Source of the DNA: Choristoneura fumiferana
Lineage: Eukaryota; Arthropoda; Insecta; Lepidoptera; Tortricidae
Length of the DNA: 64,000 bases
NCBI RefSeq assembly: GCF_025370935.1
Contig: NC_133497.1
Span: forward strand, 3,882,560-3,946,559
Direction of reading: 5' to 3'
Below, piece by piece: positions 34,501 to 48,300 of this stretch. The position numbers and the translations under genes were made by a program. The notes beneath the pieces were generated by a model, which made no database searches, was not told where the DNA came from, and saw only the letters and a list, made by a program, of their open reading frames with translations. Each line of letters opens with the position of its first letter. Positions within the stretch are counted from its first letter, which is position 1.

Positions 34501-36330
34501 CATGCAGCATAATAATTAAAATTCATAATAAACAATTTTTATACAAACATCGAGGATAATGATCGAAAAGTATAAACACCTGGCAAAAATCCAACAGCAA
34601 GGATTATTTGTGAACTAATATTATCCGGGCTGCTATAAAAAAAAACCTAACATCGAACCCAACCTAACCTACCCGAGTTGCTTTTGCTCTGAACCGTCTT
34701 GCTCGCTCGCTTCGCTCGCTCGCACATATCAATAGTTATTTGTTATGCAAGGCTGGGGGAAGTAACTGTTTGGCACGAGTGCTAATATTGAAACCCGAGC
34801 AAGCGAAAGATTCTAAGATAAGAAGAATCCTGCGCGTAGTCGAGGGTTTCAAAGGCACGAGATGCTAAACAACTTTACAGCCGAGCGGAACACACAATTT
34901 TTCCTCACGAGAGCGAGAAAAAATAGTAGTACTTAGATGGAAGTAAATAAATTGAACACTTATAAATCAGTTTCAGGTTATGCTAGCTAGCTTATGCCAG
35001 TGGCTTTTTCTAAATCGCAGAATTCTCATCCCATGGAAATATCTCAAAATACATCCAAGTTCTTGTCTTCATAAAAAGAGGGAATTCCGAAGTCCAAGTT
35101 CAGCTTTCTAGATCCAGGGTTTGGTTGGATGTTGATAATTAGTGGGTTAGACAGTACTTTTTACATTTCATTATGCAAGTAGCTAAACCTACTTAAAGTT
35201 AAAATAATTATTACTAGAATTCGTAATATTGTCAGTGTGAACTTTTTTCCCTCCGTAGGTGCGTTCTGATTTGACCACATATAAGTATATCTACCTACGC
35301 TCCGCTTTAGCCTTCGATGTTAGTTTTTTTTATATAGCAGCCAGGATAACTGCCACTAAGAAAGAAGGTTGGATTAAGGTCAAAAAGCCGAATAGATTTG
35401 TATAAAAATTGTTTAGCGACCCACCGATGAACTAAAGATTCATTTTAAGAATTCGTTTTTGTGTTTTAAATAACTGTATACTATCTTCTGACATTGTTAA
35501 TCAACAATTACAAAGCACACTGCACCAGCAATCATACTGCAATACAGACTCATTCGATCGACCAAAGAATGTCTCTACCCACTTACTGACTATCAATACT
35601 ACCCTCCCTCAAAAATATAAATTGTGGACTTATACATTAGTACGACGTAAATAGACTGGATATGATGATGAACATGGGCATTTTTATTGTATGTATTTTG
35701 ACCGTATGCATTTTAACCAGTATGAAAAACGTACTTTAAGTATTTTAATTGTTATTTCTTTCAACTGTTATATATTCAGATTGTATATATTTTGAACATA
35801 TAGATTGTGAACTTAGTCATTTTAACTGTATGTATTTCGACCATTATGAAAAACGTGCTTTATAAATTTTGATTGTTATTGATTTTAACCATTATATTTT
35901 TTGATCTTATATATTTTGAACATATATATTGTAAAGTTATAGATTTTGATTTTATACATTATAATACGTACCCGTAGAGTGGGCCAAATTTTGTGCCGCT
36001 GAGTATATTAATGTACTTATGCTCCATCGTAGCATCTATATAGACATGACTATAGATAAATATACCTTCCGCCGCCTAACTTTGCCTAAAAGTTCATTGC
36101 CACGACTAGTACCACAAAAACTATAAAGTTATAATTCCAATAATTGAATAGGCGCTATACCGATCCGGGAGTAACCTAAAGACGTCGCATAAAAAATGCA
36201 CCTATCTCAAAAATGCGTCAAAATTGAGTATTAAGTAATGAACTTTTAGGCAGATTTATATGGCGCGTGGTATACCTACTCATCCAATTTTAATAAATAA
36301 TAATTATTATTAAGTATTATGGATTTGCAG
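34501..36330. other. Gene-free start of contig C with quasi-periodic AT repeats
   Basis: No exon of the protease (signal peptide or N-terminal modules) is recognisable. A repeat with GCTCGCTCGCTTCGCTCGC lies near 34705. From about 35680 to 35960 there is a degenerate run of TATTTTGAnCAT / TTTTAACnGT units, similar in style to 40430-40660. Confidence 0.55.
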
Positions 36331-39300
36331 AAACTGTATCCGGACAGCTAGGAATGTCGAACGATACCTCTGACGCTGGGGTAAACAAAACATTTAAGAT
36401 TGAAGATATTAAGATGGATAATACTTATTCCGATGCTGATTCTGATTCTGAATCTCATAAATATTATCCAGCTGCTATGATTGGAGCAAAGCCGATTTAT
36501 GTAAAGTTGGATACGGTTTCAAATACGACTGTAGTAGGATTGCAAATCCGGACGTATTTTGGAAAATCCGGATTTTCGGATTTCCTACAACTTAAATCCG
36601 GATTCCGGATTAAATCCGGATTTTTCTATACAAATTTATTTAATTTAATACAGGTGTAAATATTTAGTTTTAAAAAAGGTTTAGCACTTCTATAGTTGCT
36701 ATACTAGTAAAATAAGTTTGTTTTATTACTGGTCTTGGCCTGTGTTTGTTAAAAATGAAAGAATTTCAAAATTTAAGGCTTCTTGATTAAAAATAAGACA
36801 ATAATCCAATAACAACCAACAAACAAAAATTTCAACAAAAAATAGAACCGACTAGAAAAAAAACCACTAAAATAATTTTCTACCAGTCTGAAGTCGGTGT
36901 CTCAGCACGAGGCAACAGGAGTGGACCTAAAACCGTATACCTCACCTTTTTTTTATAAAAAATAGGCTTACGTTTGTTTGGCCTCAATCTCGCTTGATGG
37001 AAGGCGAAGATGAGGCCTAAGATGGTACACGTTTGCCTAGAAGGTGTATGTTCACTTAGACCTTAAAGATGTCCAGATTATAGCGTTCCGGAAAAACCGA
37101 CCTCGGCAGAGAGTTCCACGTCGCCGTCCGCATAATGAAAGAAGAGGCAAACCGCTTTGTGCGTAATTGAGGAATGTCTACAACATAAGGGTGAAACTGC
37201 TCGCCGTGCCTAGTCGTTCGGTGACGAAAAGCGGAAGGGGGTATCAGGTTATGTAAAACCTCCGCCCGCACACTCACCGAAATGTAACCGATAAAAAACC
37301 GAAAGGCAGGCCACTCGTCTACGGTGTTCGAGGCTCAGAAGGTTTGCCCCCACTGCCTATGATCCTCTTCGCTCGACGCTCCAACGAGTCCAAAGCATGC
37401 AGCAGATATCTAGCAGACCCATCCCAGAGATGGGAACAGTATTCTATGCAAGAGCGAACTTGAGCTCTGTAAAGATTTAAGAGCTGCTCCGAGGTGAAGT
37501 ACCGTCTCACCCTGGAGAGCATACCCAGTTTTTGGCAGCAGTCTTTGCCATGGACTCGATGTAGCGACCGAAATTTAGATTGGATGAGAGCCCTAAGAGC
37601 TCAAGACGGTCGTTAATCGGAGCGGGGACATTCCGGAAAGTCGGAGTCAGTTGGAATGGACTCCGTTTCGCCGAAAGAAGACTAGCCTGTGTTTTTGAGG
37701 CAACCCCTCGACCTAATTGGCATCACCCCATTGGGAAACAGCCTTCAAGGTCATGTTCACCGCCTCGATCATCGACTCCCTGAAACATCAGACCTTTGAT
37801 TCAGACTTCGCATCGGACAAGTATCTCACCGAGACTGTGCAGTGTGCTGTCATCTGCATACCCAAAGATACCGGGTGTTACCAGCAGGTCGTTGATGTTC
37901 AGCAAAAAAAGGGTCTCGAAGAGCACAGACCCCTGAAGGACACTGGCATTAATACCAAGGAGTACGGACGAGGAGCCACTAACGACATCCCGAATCGATC
38001 TGTTCCTCAGGACATCTTCTATCCAGGTGCAAAGCCCAGGAGCAATACCGTATGCCGGAAGCTTGCCAATGAGACTTGCGTGCCAGACCTTGTCGAAAGC
38101 CTTAGAGATACCAAGAGACACGGCAAGAGCCTCACCATGTCTCTCAATGGCTTCGCTCCAGAGGTGAGTAGCATACACAAGAAGATCCCCAGTAGACCGG
38201 CCTCGACGAAACCCGAATTGATGGTCACTGAGGAGGTCGTTGTTTTCCAGGTATACAAGGAGACGGTTGTTTAAAACACGCTCCATAATCTTACAGAGTA
38301 TGGAGGTGATTGCGATAGGTCGGTAGTTGGCAGGGTCGGCGCGACACCCTTTCTTAGGGACAGGTTGGACATTGGCAATCTTCCAAGATTCAGAGACGAG
38401 TCTTAACAGGGGACAACTCAGGCGCACATGACCGCAAGACAATGGCAGGAATCACTCCTGCGGGCACGTGCTGAGGCACCGACTTCAGACTGGTAGAAAA
38501 ATATTTTCATAGTTTTATCTAATCGGTTATATTAAAAAAAAACATGCTTTTTAGTGTAAAAGATCTAAGATACAATAGTTTAATGTCAACTGCTCGTCAC
38601 CTTTTACGAAAAATTGTTTTTTCCGATGCAGAGAATTCATTATTGAGGAGTCCTGGTTGGTGCTTCATCACATCACCCGTTGCATTTCACCATATGAATT
38701 ACGATGAGCTTAAATTGCTTAGCAACTTGAACTGCGTTAAAGTATTTGAAATTCAACCCATGAAGTATTTGTTATTGAGTAGTCGCTCCATTGGTCAAAT
38801 TTGGTCTTCTTCATCAGTTACACTTCACCAAATGATGTTTTTCAAGAGCAAATGCACGAGTTATTCCTAAATACGAGTATATCAAAATTACCATTGGCGT
38901 TCCTACAATATTTGAAGAGTTCCCTCGATTTCCCTAGGATCCAATCATCAGATTCTGATTTGGTGCTTATGGGACCTAATTGAAAGCATTCCTAGACGAA
39001 CGAATTAAAATAACGAAACGAACGAAATAAATGACGGAGTTCTGAGGTAACAAACATAAAAAAAAAATTAAATAAAAAAATCCGATTATCCGGATTTTTG
39101 AATCGAAAATCCGGATTTAAAATTCACGCTTAAAATGCTAAAAAATCCGGATTTTCGAACTTCGGATTATCCGGATTGCAATCTCTAGACTGTAGTAAAT
39201 GAACCCACGGCTTTGACATCAGTACAGATGATATGGCACGTTGGCATATACAGCAAGGTGTATACACCCTTCATGCAAATTTGCGGCGGGACCCTGGTGA

Positions 39301-42300
39301 CCACAAAAACTGTAATTTCTGGTAAGTGACAAATGATAAATAATTTATTGAACAGGCGTTACTATGTGAAGGTCCAAATCAATGAAACATCTGGTAGCAT
39401 GGTGAACGGTTGTGTTGCTCTGAAGATGAGCTCTGGTTGAGTTCAAAACGCGTCAGTATAGTGTGGTGGTGGTGTCAGATGGGTTTGTGCCATTTGTGTG
39501 TGTTCTTACAGTGTGAAGGTGGAGAAATTGCATGAACACACATTTCTTGCATAAACGTAGCTATCATAAGATCGCGGGTGAGCAGTTGGTAATTATTTTA
39601 GTTCATTTAAATAAGTTTTGTATTTTTTTTTTCAATACAAGCTTTTATATACAGGGTGGAAAAATCTTTGGGCCCTGGAGGCCAACAACCTTAAATCCTT
39701 TAGTTAGTTAATTGTGCTGAAAGGAAACATTCCTTTATTATTAAATGAAACGAAACTGCAATCAAATATCTTCTAAACTTTGCTTGTCTCACTCGAGAAT
39801 CGAACAAACTAAAAATTCAAAAATAAACATTACCCGACTGCCCAAAAGGCAGGGAGGGGGTAGGGTTTATTTATGTTTATCGAGCATATGTATGTATGTA
39901 GGTATGTATGTCCATTTCTTTGGTCCTCGCTGCAGCCTAAACGGCTGGACGGATTTTAACATATAAAGTATCTAAAATACAAACTGAGACATGTATGCAC
40001 AGAAAAACCAGAAAAAGAGACCAGCACTGGGAATCGAACCCAGGTCCTCAGCAACCTGCTGACCTGCTGAGGACCTGGGTTCGATTCCCAGTGCTGGTCT
40101 CTTTTTCTGGTTTTTCTGTGCATCCATGTCTCAGTTTGTATTTTCGATATGGTTTCACGGGATACCCGTAAAAGTAACAAATTTGGAGTTGAAATAAAAA
40201 TACAAAGAGACTCCAAAAAACCAATCATAAAATGAGGTATCATTGGATTTGTCATAACAGTCGGAGTGTCATAGGCATATATAATATTTCAATATGGCGT
40301 CTGCGAAAAAAAAAATGGCGGAGGAATGAAAAATTGGAATAGGAGGAGGGACGAAAACAGCAATGCTTAGATATGAAACTTTAACCAATAGTGGATATTA
40401 AGAGAAAGGAGCAATAAATATAGCAGATTTGTATGTACGATATTTTAATTTTCGACATTCAAATATGTTGACATTTACAACTTAGATAATATTGGGCTAT
40501 CGATATTTTTACTCATTCGATATTTTAATCAATCGACATTTCAATCTTGGACATTTTGACCATAGGTTATAACAACTTTCGATATTGTGTTACAATCGAT
40601 ATTTTGAACATCGACATTTTATCCGTATAGGTATTTTAATTTTCGATATTCAAATATTTAACCATGCAATGTAGTTTGACTGACAATGCAAGTAAAGTCG
40701 ACAAAAAGTACAGTCAGCTAAAAAAGCTTGTATTAAAAATGTTTTTTACCAAAAACTTTTTACCACTGCAATGGTATTTCAGCGGCACATTGTTTCTGGA
40801 ACAAGGCGGCCGACGCACCATTACCGGCGCGGAAGTTTGCCGTCGGTGCTGGCAAGCGCTACAGACCTTGGAACGACCCCCATGACAGCTCCAGCCAGAA
40901 ATCAGATGTGAGTTTAGTTTTTACCCGACAGCCCGAAGGAGAGCTATGGCTTTCGAGCGTATGTATAGATATAGATATATTATTATGTACTTAAAAACAT
41001 AAACTTATTACTAACAAACTTAAGTACCTACATAAAATAGAACCTAAAACTAAAACAAATTACATAAAGAGTACCCCTTAGGCAGGGTCCCGAAGATGCT
41101 GGCAGCGTTTCCTCTTTGAATAGCTAGGCTAATTCTTTTCCCGAGGAAACTGCCAGCTCTTCGGTCACCTGTGACGTCTACTAATCTTTTCGAAATTTCT
41201 TTAAAAAGTTTTAAGGCGCTAGGACCCCACGGACCAAGGGTCTCGACACCGAATGGGACATAGTCATATTCGGTGCCTAGACCCCTGTATTTGGATATTT
41301 TTGTCTTTTCAGCCGCTTATGTTGTATATATGTGGGTATGTATGTCCATGTCTTTGGTCATCGCTGCAGCCATAGGACGTCACTGTTGGACATAGGCCTC
41401 CCCCATAGACCTCCAGTAACTTCGGTTGAAAGCGTCCACCGTGAACCCGCGGCTTTAACCATCCATCTCGTAGGTGGACGTCCTACGCTGTGCTTGCCAA
41501 TCCGCGAACTCCACTCGAGAACTTTTAGGCCCCCTACGGCCATCTGTTCTCCGTGCTATATGGCCTGCCCATTGCCACTTCAACGAGCTAATTCGCCTGG
41601 CCATGTCGGTGACCCTTGTTGTTGTCGGTGACTTTTAAATTTATTCAGATTAAAAATAAAAACGCAGACGTAAAGCTTGTCTAAGCTAAAATGATGCGTC
41701 TCGATCAACTAAGATCGTTTTCACATTATCCGATCCGATATCGGTATCGGAGGACGATGGACGACACCCGATAGCCGACACCAATTGCTGTTTTCACATA
41801 TCGATGGGTCCTATGTATAAGGGCCGAAGTGTTTTTTTTTTCAATTTTGGGTTTTGTGCGTTCATCATCTCATCATCTCAGCCTATATACGTCCCACTGC
41901 TGGGCACAGGCCTCCTCTCAGATCAAGAGGGCTTGGGCCATAGTTCCCACGCGGGCCCAGTGCGGATTGGGAACTTCGCACGCACCATTGAATCGCTTCG
42001 CAGGTTTGTGCAGGTTTCCTCACGATTTTTCCTTCACCGCAAAGCTCATGGTAAATTTCAAATGTAATGGTTTTGTGCGTTATAGGTCTATATATATTTA
42101 GATAGTGGATTAAAAAAACATTGTTATTCAATTATTTTTTGAGTTATCATTGAAGTAAAACGGCCAAACTAGATGTAACTAGAGCTATGCTTGGAGTTTC
42201 TTTGCGCGATAGAATCCGGAATACGGAAATTCGTCGAAGAACTAAAGTCACTGACATAGCTGGAAAAATATGCAAGTTGAAGTGGCAATGGGCAGGCCAC

Positions 42301-45300
42301 ATCGCTCGAAGAACAGATAACCGTTGGGGGAGAAAAGTCCTCGAGTGGCGACCACGAACCGGAAGACGAAGCGTTGGCAGGCCTCCCACCAGGTGGACTG
42401 ACGACATCGTGAGAGTAGCGGGAAACCGGTGGATGCAAGCGGCAAGTTGTCGTTCATTGTGGCGTTCTAAGGGGGAGGCCTTTGTCCAGCAGTGGACGTC
42501 TTCGGGCTGATGATGATGATGATGATGATGATGATGAGATGTAATTTTTGGCTTTGTAATGGGCTAAACGTACGTTTGATACTTTTACGCGGTAAATCCC
42601 GGGTGTTTTTTTTTTAATCTGTGGGCATAACTGCCATTTTTAGGAACTTGTACTCCAAGCGGAACGCGGCTACTTCAATGCTACATCATAATGTGATTGT
42701 ATTCCTTTTTTTTATTTCCCCAAGTAGGTATCATGGGTAACGTATTTTTACCAAAGATTTTAAGGTTGTACGCGTATATGACCCAAAGTACCACATAGAT
42801 CTTTTTACTGTCTTTTTGTACACAAGTTTATTTCCCGGAAATTCACGTATATGGGCGTATGTACAATAACTTTTAATGAAGAAATACTTTATTAAAATTT
42901 ATTCTTTGTGATTGAAGGACAGAGTACTATTAGCTAGTGTGGCAAATTTTAGAAGTCTCGGATACACCATCTCTGAGTTACGACAGTTTTTGACTTTGAA
43001 AGCCTGTAAAGTAACGATTTTACACTTAAGCCCTTATACGTAGGACCCATCGAATATTTCCGACAAAATCATTCCGATACGGCCGGCTCAAAATGGCCGC
43101 CACGCAGTGTAGGGCGCGGTGGGGCGATCGTCCAGGGCGCCGACTTAAAGGGGCGCCTGAAGCCTGCTATACCTTCTAGAAAGTTCCCAAAAGTTGGGGG
43201 CGCCGTGGAAATCTCGCCCAGGACGCTGGAAGTGGTAAACCGGCACTGCCGCCACGCCTACAGGGTGGCTCATTTAGATCAGTCAGTATGGGAAAGTATG
43301 AAACCATAAGACATACGAAGATCTGTTCCTAGGAATCATGTTATCGATTTTAATAACAAGAAAAACTACATTAAAAAAAACTGTACTCAGCTCGGGAATC
43401 GAACCCGGACGTTTTGAAAAATCATTTTATTCATTCTAGATACCTAGCGCATTTCATAGTAACATTTATTGCTTATGACCTACACCTACACTACCGATAT
43501 CCAAATAGAAATAATGTAAGTACGTTTTATTTTTCAAAACGACCGGGTTTGATTCCCGAACTGAGTACAAGTGTTTTTTTAATGTATGAACGCTGTCTTT
43601 CTTGTTACTAAAATCGATGACATGGTTCCTATCCTAAGAAAAGATCTTCGTATGTCTTATAGTATCAGACTTTCCCATACTGACCGATCTATAAATGAGC
43701 CACGCTGTATAGGCCAAGATGATGACGAATTATTTTCATGTTATAGGTAGCAGCTATCGCCATACCAATCCGCTACCGGGACTCTGATACCAACTACCAG
43801 GAGGACATCGCTGTGGTGTTGCTGACCCAAGAGTTAATGGTCACCCACGCCGTAAGGCCAGCATGCGTCAACTTTGATGAAAAATTTGACAACGAACAGC
43901 TGACAGAGGGAAATACGGGAACGGTATGTCCGTCGCCATATGAGAGAGAGTTTGAACGTGAGAGTAAGAGAGAGAAAGATTTATTTACACCAGGGCTTGT
44001 TAACGTTACCAAATTCACACTATAAGTAACGTTAAATAACGGTAAAAATCATAAAAATACCTAGTACCGGTATTAAAATTTAACGTTAATTGATAACTTA
44101 ACATTATTTAACGTTACTTAATTACCGTTATTTTTACCGGTAAATTTACTTTACATTGTAGGGCTTGTTAACGTTACCTAATTCACATTAAATGAAATGA
44201 AATATTTTATTTGTTAATAGTGGGTTTCAATCAAGGTCTTAGAGTTATACAGTCATAAGATCGCCACATTATGCCAACAGACTGGCGTACAATTATTATA
44301 ACGATACCGAAGTAACACTATCGGTAATTTTTGCTATGCTACCGAGTGTTGCCAATTTAGCGCGTGCATACTCGCTCGATAAATGAGGATAATCTAAATT
44401 TAACGTTACCCAAGCTTACCGGTAAATAGTAATATAAATACCGTTAAAATGATTTAACGATACTTTTGAATTAACGTTAATTTAATGAATAGCTGATAAC
44501 GTTACCTTTTTTTACCGGTAAAAGTTGTATAAGTAACGGTAAATCGTTTAACGTTAATTATCATTTAACGTTAAATCGGTTTGACAGTTGGTAACGTTAC
44601 CACTTTTTAACGGTATTTAAAGCCCTGATTTACACACTAGCTGTTGCCCGCGACTCCGTCCGCGTAGAATTCGTTTATCGCATCCCGCGGGAACTAGGCA
44701 GTTTTCTGAATTTCATATAAATTTAGCGGTTTAGACGAGATAAGGTAACCAACAAATTAACAGACTTACAAGCTTTCGCATTTATAATATTAATGGGTTA
44801 CAGTAAACGGCCGTAGGGTTAGAATACCAGGGGAGCTATTACTAAATTCTAAAATCGAAGTTCGTATCGTACCGTCTCGCTCACTCTCGTATTACATAAT
44901 ATTAGCTTCAGCGGGACGGCGAGATACGAGATACTTCGTAGTATGGGACCTGCAGGGCTACTTCTGACGATTATATTATTTAATACGAGAGTGAAAGGGA
45001 GTGGTGGCCTAATGGAAGCCGTGGTGGCCTAATGGAAGCCGTGGTGGCCTAATGGAAGCCGTGGTGGCCTAATGGAAGCCGTGGTGGCCTAATGGAAGCC
45101 GTGGTGGCCTAATGGAAGCCGTGGTGGCCTAATGGAAGCCGTGGTGGCCTAATGGAAGCCGTGGTGGCCTAATGGAAGCCGTGGTGCCTAATGGAAGCCA
45201 TGGTGGCCTAATGGAAGCCGTGGTGGCCTAATGGAAGCCGTGGTGGCCTAATGGAAGCCGTGGTGGCCTAATGGAAGCCGTGGTGGCCTAATGGAAGCCG

Positions 45301-48300
45301 TGGTGGCCTAATGGAAGCCGTGGTGGCCTAATGGAAGCCGTGGTGGCCTAATGGAAGCCGTGGTGGCCTAATGGAAGCCGTGGTGGCCTAATGGAAGCCG
45401 TGGTGGCCTAATGGAAGCCGTGGTGGCCTAATGGAAGCCGTGGTGGCCTAATGGAAGCCGTGGTGGCCTAATGGAAGCCGTGGTGGCCTATGTTAATGTA
45501 TGTTAAGCCTTATAGCATTGCGGTTAAATATGGCAACACATGAGTATGTCATGGTCTTAATTTTGATGGATTTAGGCTATGGCAATACTGTCATAATTGT
45601 CAAATGACTCTTTTCCTGTTCATTTCCTCCGTCCGTGATGTGAGCATGTTAAACCGACTTGTCCTTTGTCTAATAAGTGTTTTGTGGAACTTCATCGTCT
45701 CATATCAAGTGTAATCGAATCAGTATTGTCCAGCTTCAATATCTGCCTAATATATAAAGCGATGTCGTGATATCCTGGCTGTATTATTTCTCGCCTGCTG
45801 ACGCTCCCCGCTCATCTGCTCAACGCATGCCACTCTGCTACAGGTTACGGGCTCAGACATAGTAATCGCAAGTCCCTGAAGAACATCTAAAGAAGCGGCT
45901 CAGGAAATAATTAGCGGGTGAGTGCTCAGTTTGGTTTTGGTGACACGATGCCGGATAACCTACAAGACGGGCATGTGCCAAGCATGCCGCCTATGCTTAA
46001 TGGTGGCACTAACACGATTGAGAAGCTTACTGGCGTTCAGAATTATAACGCATGGAAATTTGGTATGCGGATGATATTGACATTGGAAGGCTTGTGGAGT
46101 TGTGTTGAGGGAGAGGATGCGGACGCCGTACGAGGTCAAAGGGCGCTCGCGCGCATATGCCTTTCGGTGCACACTTCTCTATATCAATATGTGCGCAATG
46201 CGTTAACGCCTAAAGATGCCTGGAGGTGTCTCTCGGCTATATTTGAGGATAAAGGGCTATACAGAAGAGTGCTTTTAATGCGGCAACTTCACCGAATTGA
46301 ATTTTCGAAATTTTCTGGCATGGGTGATTATATCAACCAAGTTATGCTCCTTGTCCAGCAACTGGCAGATATAGGAAAGACCATAGAAGACACTGAGATT
46401 GCGGAAATTTGCTAAGTGGATTGCCGCAGGAGTATGATGTGCTGGTGTCCAATATTGAAACTGCATGCATCAATACAACATTATCAAGTGAGGTGGTGCG
46501 CTCTCGCTTATTACAAGAAGAACATCGTAAGCTCCACAATGATTGTGTTGATGCTACGAATATGGCATATCTTACTGGAAGGAAGCCTGTGATTTGTAAT
46601 TTTGCAAAAAACCGGGACACAAGAAAATAAATTGTTTTGCCATGAAGAAAAGGAAGCAGACGGAGCGACGAGATGCTGTTTTTGTTGTTCGGAGCCTTCG
46701 GCCGAGGTTTTTTCTGTGCAACAGAAGGAATGGATTGTCGACTCTGGATGTACTTCTCATATGTGCAATAACAAAGACTTTTTCATAGACTTTAAATGTT
46801 GTCTAGGTGATGTGTCAATAGCAAATGGTGACAGACTATCTTGTCTAGGTATAGGTAACATCAATATTGTGTTTAATAACAAATGCCATTTATTGTCTGA
46901 TGTCATGTATGTACCTAATCTCTCAACCAACTTATTGTCGGTTAGCAAGCTCACTAGTGAAGGGTTCACAGTTTTGTTTAGTAAAAATTGTTGCAATATA
47001 AGCTTTGAAAGTAAAATAATTGGTTCTGCTAGAAAAGTCAATAATGTGTATAAGTTAAATGGTGGTGTTGTGTGTGATAAGGTCTTGCAGGTCCATTTGG
47101 AGCATTCTTCAGCCACTCTGCAGGATGGAGTGCAGAGGGATCAGAGTGCAATGGTTACTGTGGTGCCAGCAGGTGTTTGGCACAAGAGACTTGGGCATTG
47201 AGTTATGGAGGTATGTGTGCTCTGCGGGATTGGGGTCTTTTGGTGCAGATGGATGATCTGGAGAAGGGACCGGCGTGTGTGCGCTGCCTGGAGGGGAAGC
47301 AAACCGCGGCTGCTTTTCCCGAACGGCAGGCAAAGCGTGCTGCACGACCGCTGGAGCTCATACACTCTGATGTTTGTGGGCCTATGTCTACTAGCAGTAT
47401 GGGAGGAGCAAGATACCTTGTAACATTCACCGATGACTTTTCGAGGAAAACATTTGGTTACCTGCTGAAATTTAAATCTGAGGTAATGTCTTGTTTTGTT
47501 AACTTTAAAGCTTTAGTAGAAAAACAAACTGGTTTGCCTATAAAGTGTCTAAGATCTGATGGCGGTGGTGAATATTGTAATAAGAAATTTAGTACTTATT
47601 TAAAAAGTCAAGGTATTATTCACCAAACGACAGTACCCTACTGTCCACAACAAAATGGCCTCTCAGAACGTTTAAATAGAATTTTATTAGATAAAGCACG
47701 ATGTATCCTGTTAGAATCAGGTCTTGCCAAGGAATTCTGGGGGGAAGCGGTAATGACGGCTATTTACCTTAAAAACAGATCCCCCACAAGAGCTTTGACA
47801 GGGTCTATTCCAGAGCAGGTATGGACTGGATCACCTGTAGATCTCAGTAATCTTCGTGTGTTTGGATGTGTTGCATACACACTTATTCCAAAACAGAGGC
47901 GTATTTGTAAGTTGGATGCCAGATCTAAAATGTGTATTTTGTAGGATACAGTGACACTTCCAAGGGATATAGGCTTCTAGACCCTTCTGAACCTAGAAAA
48001 ATTATTTATTCACGGAATGTAGTATTTTTAGAGGAAACCTTTTAAAGGATATGAATGGACAGTTTAGTAAAAATATTTTATACAATTTTAATGATTATAC
48101 TTATACACCTTATACACCAAATTTTATTTTTACAAATGATTTTAAAGATAACTGTGATACTACTAATAGGAATTATTTAAATAGTAGTGAGGCTCCTAGG
48201 ATAAGTGAGCATATAGAGTCAAATTGTAATGATTTGTCTGTGGTTTCAGCATCGTCAGATCCTGAGTACTGCACAGGTGATGAAGAGGATGTTAGCACGA

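Noticed and set aside
36354..36659. 101-codon gene ending in ...NLIQV
   Set aside because: Its first part is the protease exon; the tail is read-through into the hAT terminus, not an independent gene.
37717..38274. 185-codon plus-strand open frame
   Set aside because: It is antisense to a recognisable LINE reverse transcriptase on the minus strand.
40664..40885. 73-codon open frame ending LQTLERPP
   Set aside because: It overlaps the protease exon in the wrong frame; the frame with AAHCFWNK fits the splice phases and the catalytic His.
45001..45490. Regular 20-bp repeats resembling a CRISPR array
   Set aside because: There are no spacers: units abut directly, are part of a SINE head, and the genome is eukaryotic.
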